Positions 1 through 11,157 are shown, counted from the first letter of the stretch. The stretch is DNA of 64,000 nt from Platanthera guangdongensis (GCA_039583875.1 CM077151.1:119885519-119949518); one strand, 5' to 3'. The notes: generated by a model not told the origin, from the sequence alone. Translations and numbers: made by a program.

Positions 1-1049
1 ACTTCTCGTGCGCATTATCCCAGTTCTTCTTCCTGATATTCCATTCCAGTGCGCACGAGCACAGGACATAGCGCACCCGACCACTGGTCGTGCGCCTGTG
101 ATCGTGCGCATTGTTCAATTCTGCTTTTGTATAAATAGTGCAGGTCTCGCCCTAATCCGGAGATCCGCAGATCGGCCATTTCCTCCGCCGTTTTCGCCAT
201 CCTCCTTCATCTTCCACCCTAGGGAGGTACTCCGGGCAAGCTTTCACCGCCAAATCCAAGCCGGAGCTTCCTCTCGGCCTTCTCCTTCATCCGTGAGCTT
301 CAAGTAGGGTTTGACACCATAGCCATCAAGCAAAGGAAAGCTAGCAAACTTCATCCGCTATCGTGAGACGAAGAAGACGGGCCATTGGAAGGTGGTGACA
401 GCCCTTCTCTACCCCGGACGCAGTTGAGGACCGAGCTTGGACGCGGAATGACAACCCGACAATTCCAACCGTGAATCCTCAGCAAGGCTTCAGATTCGGT
501 AGATCTCTTGACTTGTACTTGCTTTATTATTGTATATGTGTGTTAAAACTTTATTTATATTGATGTTGTTGCACTTTAGATGTAAACTTTACTAGATTCA
601 TGTCTATGTGATTCTGTGTTTGTTTATGCTTTAGTTGCTTGAGTTGCGCCATATATCCATCCACCACCATCCACGCTTGCCGCACAAGCAATTGCTAGTG
701 GCGTGCGTTGCGAAGAGGTGCTTACGACCCTCATTTCGCCGTTCTAACCACCTCATCCGCTAGCCTTCTCGTCCATCCGCCTAGTGATTCGGTGCATAGC
801 TGCCCGACTAGTCTTCCATCCCGCCTGGCGAAGCATCGCATAGCGGCGTTGCATAGGAGTAGTTGTTAAGTTTTATTTTCTGTTTCCGCAACCATCAAAA
901 CCCCCTTAGTTAGCTCCGACCTGAGGACTTCAATCTCAAGTCCTCCTCGAAATTAACTCCACCTTACTGTGTTCCTTGTGAGATCGATACTTGGGAATCC
1001 CCCATTTTATATTACTTGTGCGACCGGTTCACTGCCGTGATCTTTAGCA
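1..1049 (+). mobile_element. 3' part of a gypsy-type LTR, cut by the window edge
   Basis: There is no convincing coding sequence here. A TATA box at 130-138 is followed by a long transcribed-leader-like stretch. The segment near 985-1030, with a GATCGATACTTGGG-like block followed by TTATATTACTTGTGCGACC, resembles the 3' ends of Athila/Tat-type Ty3/gypsy LTRs from memory of those families. Four copies of TCGTGCGC (one inverted) lie upstream of the TATA box. I read it as the right-hand part of a plus-strand LTR, solo or truncated. It meets the Sirevirus env-like ORF at about 1050. The exact right border is not resolved and the left border is outside the window. Confidence 0.45.
130..138 (+). 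promoter_or_regulatory. TATA box of the left LTR-like element
   Basis: TATAAATAG is a perfect plant TATA box. It lies 20-125 bp downstream of four TCGTGCGC motifs at 6-14, 50-58 (inverted), 88-96 and 102-110. This supports a U3 promoter reading rightward. Confidence 0.6.
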
Positions 1050-2006
1050 TCAGGAAGCATGTGGAGATGGAGGTGGAGTAGGAACATGAGGATGTTGTTG
1101 TTGTTCTGGTGTTGAAAAGATAATGGGAGAGGATGGAATTTGTGTTGCTGAAAGGGAAGCTGGAAGAGATGGTGGTGTGGGATGAAGCTCTTCAGCAGGT
1201 GGGAGAGTGGCTTTAACAGCCCTGGTGCCTTTAGAAGCTGGGGTGGAAGAGGTAGAAGCCTTAGTGGGCTTTGTGATTGTCCTCTCCCACTTGCCAAATA
1301 AGGCACAGGTGAGCCTTTTACTGGCAATTATGAATATGGTCTGGGAGACCAGTGATTCAACAGCTTTTTCCTTGAGGAAGATCCCTACGATCCTTCCAAA
1401 ACAAACTTCTTTCTTATTATTTTTCTTCTTTATCAGTTCAAAGAGGATCTGAGCCCAGTCCACTTTCTTCTTATTTATTACTGCACACATGACCAAGAAC
1501 TGATGTCTTGTGATGTAGTCATGGGCAGTGTGCTTACCAAGCAAGACCTTCCCAACAATGTCTGCTAGGAACTTGTATGCTGCAGACAAATGCTTCTTCA
1601 ATAATTTATTTGGATTGTCACCAGCATAACCCATCAGATTGAGCATCATATAAAACTCTTCAGAATCAATTTCTAAGTCTTCTTTGTCATTTGTCAAACC
1701 AAATATTTCAGTTAAAACCACGGGAGTTAAGGAAATAGTGTTACCCGCAATTGATCCTGTCATGGTATTGTCCTTAGAAGTGGATGAGGTATAAACTCAT
1801 TCCATGATTTCTGTTCCTGCCAGCTTTATCATTGTAGTCATCAGATTCTTCAGATTCTGTTCTTCCAGAAGTTCCAGAATATACAGGAAGATTGGATCCG
1901 AGTGCTGGAACGATTCGAAGTTGACATCAACGCTAGTGTCAAACTTCATAGCGGCTAGAGCTCCTGCTGGAATCGCAATGGAATCACCTACAAAAGAGAG
2001 AAACAT
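1050..2006 (-). pseudogene. Env-like / additional ORF downstream of Sirevirus pol
   Basis: One reading frame runs from 2006 to 1050 with a single in-frame stop at 1797-1799. It lies downstream of RNase H in the same orientation, where Sireviruses carry an env-like ORF. The middle has a hydrophobic/basic region containing HDYITRHQFLVMCAVINKKK. This recalls the putative plant transposon protein domain found in such extra ORFs, but that is from memory. The last 70 residues are rich in Pro, Ser and Thr with a polyglutamine patch. I see no convincing signal peptide. The function is unknown. It ends exactly where the left LTR-like sequence begins, so its C terminus may be lost. Confidence 0.45.
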
Positions 2007-2348
2007 ATGGTGAACATAAAGCGCTGGACGGTGGTCGAAGAAAACCTAGATATAAGGTTTTCAAGAATATGAATCGACAGACTCCGTTCCATGAAAATGA
2101 AATTAATTCTTCGAGCTGACATCGACGAAATAAGTTTGACTGAAATAATTTGTCGATCTAGTCCTGAAGAATTGAAAATATTTTGCCTAACTCCGTTTGA
2201 CGAATATCTTCTGAATCAAGTTCGTCGAATATTGTTTCACTCACAGAGAGTTCGTCGATCTCCGTTCGGCGAATGTCTCTCAAACTTTCCTCGGATCGTC
2301 GAAATCCGTTCGACGATCTCTGGAAAATTCGTCGACTGCAGACAGAAA
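2007..2348. other. Spacer between Sirevirus pol and the env-like ORF, with TCGTCGA motifs
   Basis: No protein is supported here. From about 2110 to 2340 the stretch carries many CGTCGA / TCGACGA / CGACGAA motifs in both orientations. They resemble those in the element's own LTR near 18010-18870. Confidence 0.55.
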
Positions 2349-2888
2349 TCAAATAAAGTCTTCTCTATTGATCATTCCAAGTTGATTCACAAAGAACATA
2401 TGATTTCTCTCATCCAGAGGTTTGGTGAATATATCAACCCTTTGTAAATCAGTATAGATATAGACAAGCTTGATTTTATTTTTGTCTACACACTCCCTAA
2501 TGAAATGATGTCTTATATCAATATATTTTGTCCTACTATGGTGAACTAGATTCTGGGTTATGGCTATAGCACTTGTATTATAACTAAGTAGAGTTGAATT
2601 ATTTAAGTTGAACCCATAATCTAGTAGCTGATTTTGTATCCAAAGCATATGTGAACAATAGTTGCCTGCTGTAATATATTCTGCTTCAGCAATAGAGTTT
2701 GACACTGATGTATGCTTTTTACGAAACCAAGATACTAATCTCATACCTAGGAACTGACAAGTTCCTGAAGTACTTTTTCTTTCTACCCTGCATCCAGCAA
2801 AATCAGCATCAGAGTATCCAGTTAACTCAAATTCTGATTCAGCAGGATACCATAGGTATAGATTAGGATAACTCTTTATATATCTCAA
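2349..2888 (-). pseudogene. Sirevirus RNase H domain
   Basis: This 179-residue segment matches the copia RNase H. YSDADFAGC near the start carries the first catalytic Asp. It is followed by STSGTCQFLG, SIAEAEYITAG with the conserved Glu, HHSRTKYIDIRHHF and DIFTKPL near the end. RNase H degrades the RNA strand of the RNA/DNA hybrid during reverse transcription. The frame itself is open, but it is offset from the RT segment to its right, so a frameshift near 2888-2920 separates them. Confidence 0.85.
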
Positions 2889-2896
2889 AATCCTTT

Positions 2897-3967
2897 TTAC
2901 AAAATTAGATGAGATTCTTTAGGGTTCACTTGGAACCTAACACAAAGACATGGGGCAAACATAATGTCTGGCCTACTTGCTGTGAGGTATAATAGGGACC
3001 CAACAATGCCCCTATAAAGTTTCTGATCCATAGGTTTCCTTGGTACATCAGAGTCCACAACAGCATTGGTAGCCATGAGAGTTTTCTTTGCTGAGGCATC
3101 AGCCATCCCAAACTTCTTTTGAAGTTCTTTAGCATATTTTACTTGAGAGATGAAGAGGCTATCAGGGAGCTGCTTCACTTGGAGACTAGGGAAGTAGGAA
3201 AGCTCACCCATGCTACTTTTTTCAAATTTAGAATGCATGAGGTCAGAGAACCTCTTGCATAACTTGGAATCTGTAGTGCCAAATATAATATCATCCACAT
3301 AAATTTGTACTAACAAGATTTAGTCCTTATGATGTCTAGTGAAAAGAGTTTTATCTACAGTTCCTCTTGTAAATTTATGATCTAATAAAAAACTTGCTAA
3401 GGTCTCATACCAAGCTCTTGGAGCTTGCTTTAGACCATAAAGAGCCTTATGCAATTTAAAAACATGAGAAGGGTAAGTTGGAGAAACAAAACTTGGAGGT
3501 TGTTCTACATAAACATCTTCTTAAAGTACTCCATTCAGAAAAGCACTCTTCACATCAATTTGAAAGACCTTGAACCTCTTGTATGCTGCATATGCAAGGA
3601 ATATTCTTATGGCTTCCAACCTTGCAACAGGTGCAAAGGTTTGATCATAATCAATTCCTTCTTCTTGTCTGTATCCTAGAGCAACAAGCCTAGCCTTGTT
3701 TCTCACAATAACTCCTTGGGCATCCAGCTTATTTCTATAAACCCATTTGGTTCCAATAACTGGGTAGTTTTGGGGTCTTGGAACCAAATTCCAAACTCTA
3801 CATCTCTCAAATTGATTTAGTTCCTCCTGCATTGCAAGGATCCAGTGGGGATCCTGCTCAGCATCATGAATAGAAAGAGGTTCAACCTGAGAGAGAAAAC
3901 AGGCATGCATCAGAACTTGGGTAAGTTGATGCCTTGTTTGTACACCTACTGATATTTTTCCAATCAC
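2897..3967 (-). pseudogene. Sirevirus reverse transcriptase domain
   Basis: Two open segments (3967-3521 and 3316-2897) together cover a copia RT. The first has [30 protein letters not shown] and [11 protein letters not shown], carrying an Asp of the active site. The second begins just before IYVDDIIFG, the YVDD catalytic box. A stop after LNGVL (near 3521) and another just before 3316 break the frame. The bases between still encode recognisable RT including the LYGLKQAPRAWY motif. The product would copy element RNA to DNA inside virus-like particles. Confidence 0.85.
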
Positions 3968-4018
3968 TTGAGATCTGGGGTGATCCCTAAGTGTGACAAA
4001 ATCAGTGAGTGGAGTTGG

Positions 4019-5102
4019 TTATGCAACCGAATTTGGAATTAATTCCTCCTGTGGAATTGTATTTGCTGTTGGTAGAGATTCATTATCTTCAACTTCTTCT
4101 TCACTTTCTTCAATGACTTGCGGAGAGAGATGAGTTGTCACCTCTTGGGTGAGGTTTAGTCCATCCAAGGTCTCACACAAGTGGGGTACCTGCAAGTTGC
4201 TATTGGTAGAAACTTCTTTCTCCTTGCAATACATATTAGTCTCATCAAATGAAACATGAATAGACTCTTCAATTTTCAATGTTGATTTGTTAAAAACCCT
4301 ATAGGCCTTGCTTACTTGGGAGTATCCTAGAAAAACTCCCTCTTCAGCTTTATCCTCAAACTTTCTAATGTATTTCTTGTTATTATTGTGTATATAATAG
4401 GTACAACCAAATACTTTAAAATAGTTTATTTTAGGTTTCTTCCCTTTGAGCAATTCATCGGGAGTCCTGTTCTTTAGTTTGTGACTTAAGCTCCTATTCA
4501 GGACATAATTTGCTGTGCTGACAGCCTCTACCCAAAAGGTTAGGGGCATGTAAGCATCTGCAAGCAATGTACCTGCAGCTTCAATGAGTGTCCTATTTTT
4601 TCTTTCAGCTACCCCATTTTGTTGGGGAGTTCTAGGAGCTGAGAAGCAATTCCTGATACCTTCCTTCTCACAGAACTCATCCATAAGAAGAGACTCAAAC
4701 TCTGTGCCATGATCACTTCTGATCAATACAACATGAGTAGAGAACTCAATATGTATGGTCATGAGAAAATCTGTAAGAACCTTGAATGTATCTGACTTTG
4801 ATCTCAGAAAGAATACCCAACTGAACCTGGAGAAGCCATCCACTATAACCAAATTGTTGGATTTCCCTCCCTAGGCTTTGTACAACAATGGGTCCAAAGA
4901 GATCCAAATGTAGCAAGTACAAAATCCTAGGTGAATCACTCTTATTAACAGATTTAAAACTAGTTTTAGTTTGCTTGCCTAATTGACAAGCCCTGCAGAG
5001 ACCTTCCTTCTTGTAGGGACCAGAAGGTAGACCTCTAACAAGGTTGTGCTTAGATAGCATAGCAATATTTTCATATTTACATGACCTAGTCTTTTGTGCC
5101 AT
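4019..5102 (-). pseudogene. Sirevirus GAG-pre-integrase and integrase
   Basis: Segment 5102-4746 holds the zinc-binding pre-integrase region (CRACQLGKQ) and the start of the catalytic core (LHLDLFGP). The frame then shifts at about 4850. Segment 4852-4019 continues with VDGFSRFSWVFFLRSKS, SDHGTEFES and PQQNGVAERKNRTL, giving the Asp-Asp-Glu triad. The C-terminal half has KVFGCTYYIHN and a GYS box, typical of copia integrases. Integrase inserts the cDNA into host DNA and makes 5-bp target duplications. The frameshift and a stop at 4019 make it nonfunctional. Confidence 0.85.
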
Positions 5103-5117
5103 AAGTCATGCTGATTA

Positions 5118-5447
5118 CTAGTTAAGTAAGCAGATATCAGTTTTGGCAGAAAGAAAATTTACTAAGTATATGTTGCCTTGTCTACTTCCAGTTAAAACTG
5201 TTTGGTTGTTTTTATCAATAATAGAACAAGTGGATGGGTTAAAGTGTACCTGATAACCATCATCACATAACTGACTTATGGAGATGAGGTTACGCTTGAG
5301 TCCACTTACATATGTCACCTTTTTAAATATGACAGCTCCTATTCTCACTTCTCCAAATCCTTCTGACTGACCACATTTGGAGAAACCAAAGATAACTTTT
5401 GGCCCCAGCTTGGACTTGTAGTTGATTAAGATGTCCTTGCTGCCAGT
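5118..5447 (-). pseudogene. Sirevirus pol segment left of the Tekay-A insertion
   Basis: Minus-strand coding resumes here directly after the Tekay-A insertion and continues the protease region that starts at 14714-14770. The joined reading across the target duplication passes through KHMTGSKDIL without a gap. It contains FGEVRIG, KVTYVSGLKRNLISISQL and a C-rich end. This is the protease-to-pre-integrase stretch of copia pol. It ends in a stop at 5118. Confidence 0.8.
5443..5447. repeat. Target-site duplication CCAGT, left copy
   Basis: CCAGT sits immediately left of TGTAACACC and is repeated at 14709-14713 right of GCGTTACA. This is a perfect 5-bp duplication defining Tekay-A. Confidence 0.95.
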
Positions 5448-7114
5448 TGTAACACCCCGTATCCGTCGCATAGCATATAGCAGTAGGTCCGGTCGGGGCC
5501 CGATGCCATATACCACAGACAGACCAGGTGGTTACTCAATGGAAACCATCCAACCAATCCAACGTCCTACACAGAGCATTCTAGCGGAAGCAGTTTTAAA
5601 AGTTGCAATTAAAAGAACCCAGCACAAATAGCATGAATGTCCACTAAACAATCCCAAAGGAAAGAAGTACAAATACACAAGTACTGGCCTTAAGGCCTTA
5701 CAAATTGTTTCCTTCAAAATTATATGTTTTCAAACCTTGGCACGCAGGCCGGCCATACATGAATAAAGAAAACATCCAAAATATTAGGCCTTCGAGGGCC
5801 GGCACAACAACTTGGGCTTTAGCCCGCTATTGACTGCTTGGTCCAGTAGCACTTGCAAGCAACAAACCACAGCACGGTGGAAAACAAAGGCAACGGTCAG
5901 CAATGCTGACCAAATTATAACGATTTCGCCCCCAATTCAGAGCGGCGATGCTCCTTCCCTGTAGTTTATTAGCATAATCAAGCAGTATATAAATATACAT
6001 TGCATCACAGGCATTGGAACGCTCGGCCACACGCCCCGTGCACTTAGAGCACATTCTCGGTGAACCGGTCAATGTCACGTCAATTAAAGCCATAGACACC
6101 CCGGTCTCGCCACCGCCACTTTCACGGCCAAACAATGAGCTTTTTGTCTTCCCGGCATGGGTCACTTCAATTTAAGCCATAGACCGCCGAAGACCCTCAT
6201 CTATGCCAACAACTCTAACCGAACGACATAGAACGAGTACGGTTCCGCCTGACCCGTTGCTCACACCGCAACGTTAATTTAAAACATATGCGCGGGTCAA
6301 ACTTCTCCCGAGTGCCGTTTCCTTCACACACTTCACATAACCCGGTTATGTTCAAGTTGGCTCCCAGGCCACCATATTGGCAGAATCACGCATCTGCCCA
6401 GTTTTCTGGGTGCACCTTGGGGTTAATCCCCAAGGCTCCCTGTTGCAATCTACCATGTAGAAAACCCGAAAAACACACATTTGCATGGAGTCTTCCCCGG
6501 CCATTTATGCAATGCAACATCACCGAACCAGACCAACTTGTCTGGGTAGGCTTCACACATCATGCCTATGTCCGTTCTCGAATACGGACTCTAAACAACT
6601 GGGACTTTACATATCTACCCAAAGGAACACCTCAAACTCACCGCAAACTCGCGAGAGTGGGCTTCCTATGCAAAAGAAGTAGAGCTTCACATGCTCAAGT
6701 AGAGAATCGTTACCCTAGTGTTCTTCCTTGGAGGCATGGAAATCTACGCGGATGAAAAGCACCGCAATCTCCTTGCCTTTGTAGATCCGAAGTCGGCTCG
6801 CGATTTCGATCTCTGAAGCCCCTCCAAGGACTGAATCTAGGTTTCTTCTTCCTCCTTCGCTCTCCCTTCTCTCTAGAACTTAGACAGAGAACCAGCGGCA
6901 TAAGACTAAGGGTGTTGAAACCCTGTACAAGGGTATACCCCAATCTGATTAACCACCAGCCATCGGATCCCAAAAAGGGAAATGCACGACTATGATCCAG
7001 TTCTGACCTGGACAAATAGGGCTAAACACCGCACAGTTCACCAATCCGGAGCAGGACACGTCCGCGACCAATCAAATTGTGTCGGGACATTAGTCAAGAT
7101 CCCGCCAAAACCCT

Positions 7115-7124
7115 GTGTCGACAC
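7115..7124. promoter_or_regulatory. GTGTCGACAC palindrome in Tekay-A U3
   Basis: This perfect 10-bp palindrome is repeated in the partner LTR at 14200-14209. It also occurs in the Sirevirus LTR at 18235-18244, 18257-18266 and 18322-18331. Confidence 0.6.
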
Positions 7125-7149
7125 TCCGCGTCTACAGAGTCAAACACGC

Positions 7150-7530
7150 CACAATCTCCCCGCGCTCGACGATCGTCGAGCCAAGATCGCTGAACGCTGC
7201 CAAATCGTCGATCGCGGATCGCCGGCCCAATCGTCGAGCGTTTCCAGATCATCGATCGCTGATGGCTAACCAAATCGTCGATCGCTGCCAGATCGTCGAT
7301 CGCTGATCGCTGGCCCAATCGTCGATCGCTGCCAGATCGTCGATCGCAGATTGCTGGCTTAATCGTCGATTGCCGCCAGATCGTCGATCGCAGATCGCTG
7401 GCTTGTTCGTCGAACGGTCATAACACGCCCGTGATAACCAGCCGTGTACGCTGTTCAATGATCGTCGACCCAAGATCGTCGAATGCTGGCCAGATCGTCG
7501 ATCCAAGATCGCTGGCCTAATAGACGAACG
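7150..7530. repeat. TCGTCGATCG array in Tekay-A U3 (3' LTR)
   Basis: About a dozen TCGTCGA-type cores (TCGTCGATCGC, with GCTGGCC or GCTGCCAGA spacers) occur in about 380 bp, many self-complementary. The other LTR has the same array at 14250-14600 with a different number of units. Confidence 0.85.
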
Positions 7531-7636
7531 AACACGACACGCCCTGGGACACGCCCGTGTCCCAGGCCGTGTACCCCCTGCCAAATACCAAATTTGGCCC
7601 AAAACGCCTCCCGTTGCTCTTTTGAGTTTCGGGGCG

Positions 7637-9360
7637 TTACAGCTCTCCCCCTCTTAAAAGAATTTCGTCCACGAAATTACATAAAGGAAAGATCAGTACA
7701 AAACTAAAATTTGTACCTGAGCGGAACAACTCCGGGTACTCGTCAAGCATAGTCTGCTCTTGTTCCCAAGAGAGCTCTTCTCGACCGCAATTGTCCCAAC
7801 GAACCTTGACCATCATGATCTTTTTATTGCGTAGCCGGTTGACTTCCGAATCCTCAATTCGTACAGGCTGACCTTTGTCGTCAACCCACTATCAATCGGC
7901 ACTTGATCGACCGCGATCACTTGCGTAGGCTCTTGTACTGCCTTCCGCAGCACTGATATATGGAATACATCATGTAGTCCACTAAGCTCCACTGATAGTT
8001 TCAACCGATAGGCTGCTTCACCAACCCGCTCCAGAACCTCAAACGGCCCAAGGTACCTCGGGCTTAGGTTTTTCAATCGCGGCACCTGCGTGACACCCTT
8101 AAACGGCTTGATCTTCAAGTACACCCAGTCGCCCACAGCGAACTCCACATTCCTTTTCTTGGCAATATAGTACTTCTCCTGACGGTCCTCAGCGATTAGC
8201 AACCTCTCCCGAATGGTTCGCACCAATGAAGTAGCATCTTCCACATCTTGACGCTTGTACAACTTTGACTCACCCGTTTCCAACCAGGACAACGACGTGC
8301 GACATCTTCTACCATATAGTGCCTCGAAGGGCGCGATCTGAATACTCGCCTAGTAGCTATTGTTGTATGCAAATTCCACCAAGTATAGGTGGTCTACCCA
8401 TTGCTTTCCAAAGTCCAGGACACACATGTGAAGCATGTCTTCCATTGTCCTATTGACCCTCTCGGTCTGCCCATCCGTTTGCGGATGAAAGGCTGTGCTA
8501 AAACTCAACTTTGTTCCCAACATTTACTGCACCAACCTCCAATCATTGGACGTGATCCGCCCATCTCGGTCACTCACGATGCTACGGGGCACAGCATGAA
8601 GCCGCATAATATTGTCTACATATAACTTTGCCAATTTCTCAACCAGGTCATCCTTCCTATGCAGAATGAAATGCGACACCTTCGTTAGCCGATCTACGAC
8701 CACCCAAATGGCGTCGTTTACCTTTTGCAACCTTGGCAACCCGTAGACAAAGTCCATAGTAATGTCGTCAAACTTCCACTACGGAATAGGCAAGGATTTC
8801 AAGAATCCTTTTGGCTTTTGGCATTCCGCCTTCACCAAGGCGCAAGTTTGGCACTTCGCCACGTACAGCGCCACGTCCTTTTTTAGTCCTGGCCACCAGA
8901 ACAATTTCTTAACATCGCGGTACATCTTCATGCTCCCCAGGTGAACTGAGTAATAGGTATGATGCACCTCGTACAACAATTCCACCCGCAAATTGCCCAT
9001 GCTTGGGATGCACAAATGACCGTATTTCGAAAGTAATCCGTCCTCCACAACGAATTGGGAATTTGACCCATCCAGAGCCTCTATCATGTGTTGCTTCATG
9101 TGGATATCCATATCCAACGCCTGCCGAATCCGATCAGCCAGGTCATATTGGACTTCAGTCCAATTCAACAATGCTTCGGCACTTGACTGCTTGTCTACAC
9201 AAACGATCTCCATCGTCTCCAACTCCCGAACCAGCCGCTCGTTATGGATCGACAGCCAATTGGCTTGAGCTGGGGCCCGGTGACTCAACGCGTCCGCAAC
9301 CGCATTACCTTTACCAGGCACGTAATGGATCTTAAACGTATAGTCCCCCAGGAACTCCAT
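7637..9360 (-). pseudogene. Tekay-A integrase with chromodomain-like C terminus
   Basis: It begins in the last part of RNase H ([17 protein letters not shown]). The zinc-binding domain (HxxYxxH, CQTCALVKAEC) and the catalytic core follow (MDFVYGLP, SDRDGR). The GPF box region (RYLGPFEVLERVG) and HDVFHISVLRK come next. After a 1-bp shift near 7880 the frame continues as a chromodomain-like tail (MVKVRWDNCGREELSWE). It ends on TAA at 7637-7639, which is supplied by the LTR terminus. Stops at 8779-8781 and 8524-8526, another near 8350, and the frameshift kill it. A chromodomain may tether integration to marked chromatin in this family. Confidence 0.88.
7642..7660 (-). other. Polypurine tract of Tekay-A
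   Basis: On the minus strand CTTTTAAGAGGGGGAGAGC abuts the 3' LTR and primes plus-strand DNA synthesis. It is also translated as the last residues of pol (LRGGEL). Confidence 0.85.
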
Positions 9361-10698
9361 CTATCTACGCTGCCGCATATTCAGATCTTTCTGATCTAGC
9401 AAATATTTTAGGCTTTTATGGTCGGTATAAAAATCGACCTTTACTCCATACAAGTAGTGTCTCCATAGCTTCAAGGCAAAAATCACGGCCGCTAACTACA
9501 AGTCATGGACCGGATAGTTCCTCTCGTGCACCTTCAGCTGTCTCGAGCCATATGCTATAACGCTTCCATGCTGTAATAGCACACAACCCAAACCACTGCA
9601 CGAAGCATCGCTATAAATCTCATAACCTTCTGTCCCACTCGGCGAACTCAACACAGCCACCGTGGTCAACCGACATTTCAACTCCTCAAAAGCTCGCGCG
9701 CACTCCGGTGTCCAAACGAACTTCTGCTCCTTCCTCGTCAAAGTAGTGAGAGGTAACGCTATCCGTGAGAAGTTCTCTACGAAGCGCCTATAATAGCCGG
9801 CAAGCCCCAGAAAGCTCCAGACTTCCGCTACCATAGAAAGCTCAGGCCACTCCCGTATCGCAACAATCTTCGCCGGATCCACTGCAATACCTTCCCCACT
9901 CACTATATGACCGAGTAACGCCACTGAGGACAACCAAAACTCGCACTTCGAGAACTTGGCGTACAATTGATTCCTCCTTAGCATCTCCAAAACCAAATGA
10001 AGATGCCTGAAGTGATCTTCCTCACTCTGCGAGTACACCAAAATATCGTCGATGAAGACGATCACAAAATGGTCCAAGTACTCCCTGAATGTCCTGTTCA
10101 TCAAATCCATGAACACTGACGGCGCATTCGTCTGCCCAAACGGCATGACCATAAACTCGTAATGCCCGCATCTTGTACTGAACGCGGTCTTAGGGATATC
10201 ACACTCCCTTATCCTCAGCTTATAGTAACCAGACTTGAGATGCAACTTAGAGTACACCGTCGACCCGACCAACTGATCCAAAAGATCATCGATCCTTGGG
10301 ATTGGGTACTTGTTCTTTTCCGTCAACTTGTTCAGTTCTCAGTAATCGATACATAGCCTCAAGCTTCTGTCCTTCTTCTTAACAAAGAGGACCGGTGCGC
10401 TCCAAGGCGAAGAACTTGGACGCACATACCCTTGCTCCAACAACTCTTGAAGTTGCACCTTCAGCTCCGCCATTTCCTTAGGCGCTAGCCGATACGAAGA
10501 TCGTGACACAGGCTTTGCACCTAGCACAAGCTCAATAGTGAAATCTATCTCCCGTTGAGGCGGGGCTCCAGGAAGATCTGCGGGTAACACATCAGGGTAC
10601 TCAGCTACCACTGATATACTATCCAATGTAGGCTTTGGATTTGCAACCTCCACTAGTGTAAAGAACAGCTCTGCACCAGTACGAACCGCCTTCACCAC
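9361..10698 (-). pseudogene. Tekay-A reverse transcriptase and RNase H
   Basis: RT motifs are in order: [57 protein letters not shown], then [13 protein letters not shown] with the catalytic Asp pair. RNase H starts at [17 protein letters not shown] and breaks at a stop (9496-9498). Further stops are at 10339-10341 (after LCIDY) and 9361-9363. The protease frame ends just upstream at 10699-10701. Confidence 0.9.
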
Positions 10699-11081
10699 TT
10701 AAAGAGAAGACATCAACGTCTTGCTCGACCCTTTCAAGCCCATAAAAGTCGTCTCATGACTTGCTCCCAACTTGACTTCCTTGCGACCGCAATCGATATA
10801 GGCTTGCTGCTCCGAGAGCCAGTCCATGCCAAATATAACGTTGAAATCCACCAACGGTAGTAACGATTCTTGTAGATCGAACTCTTGATTCCCAATGCGA
10901 ATCTTAACACCATAGACTTTATCCACGCGCATCGAACACCCATTGGGCAACAACACATCCAACTTGTCCTTCATCATCGAAGAAGGTACTCCGATGCGCG
11001 ATATGAATCCTTAGGACAAGGAGTGTGAAGCTCCTGTGTCAAAGAGTGCTCTTGCCGGATACTCACAAATCAAAACAAATC
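10699..11081 (-). pseudogene. Tekay-A aspartic protease
   Basis: Downstream of the proposed intron the frame reads through LFDTGASHS, where DTG is the catalytic triad of retroviral-type proteases. It then reaches LPLVDFNVIFGMDWL, the conserved hydrophobic-GMDWL block. There is a stop just after the DTG motif in the spacer near 11010, and a stop at 10699-10701 at the junction to RT. Protease would cleave the Gag-Pol polyprotein. Confidence 0.85.
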
Positions 11082-11157
11082 CTAAACAAGCAGTGGTAAG
11101 GTAACAAGCACATAACAAGTATTTAAAATATTAACTTGCTATAAATTTAAATTCTAC
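11082..11157 (-). other. Proposed gag-pro intron of Tekay-A (76 nt)
   Basis: On the minus strand Gag ends GATGTGGTGACAG, followed by GTAGAATTTAA at the donor. The acceptor is CTGCTTGTTTAG. Removing 76 nt joins Gag (DVVT) in frame to GFVLICEYPARALFDTG of protease. The Gag stop (11147-11149) is inside the intron. Tekay-B, Tekay-C and Tekay-D have an intron-like block at the same place. Splicing is inferred from sequence only. Confidence 0.65.

Larger units (their letters stand above)
5448..7641 (-). repeat. Tekay-A 3' LTR
   Basis: It is 2194 bp long, from TGTAACACCCC to GGGGCGTTACA in plus coordinates, and is matched by 12531-14708. In element orientation the U3 starts at 7641. The first 500 bp of U3 hold the CGATCGTCGATCG array. 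A long antisense frame (6288-6755) is also open in the partner LTR but resembles no known protein. Confidence 0.93.

Noticed and set aside
6288..6755. 155-codon plus-strand frame in both Tekay-A LTRs (also 13371-13838)
   Set aside because: It is antisense to the element, lacks any recognisable domain, and is short in Tekay-B LTRs (63 codons). Presence in both LTRs of one element is expected because they were identical at insertion.
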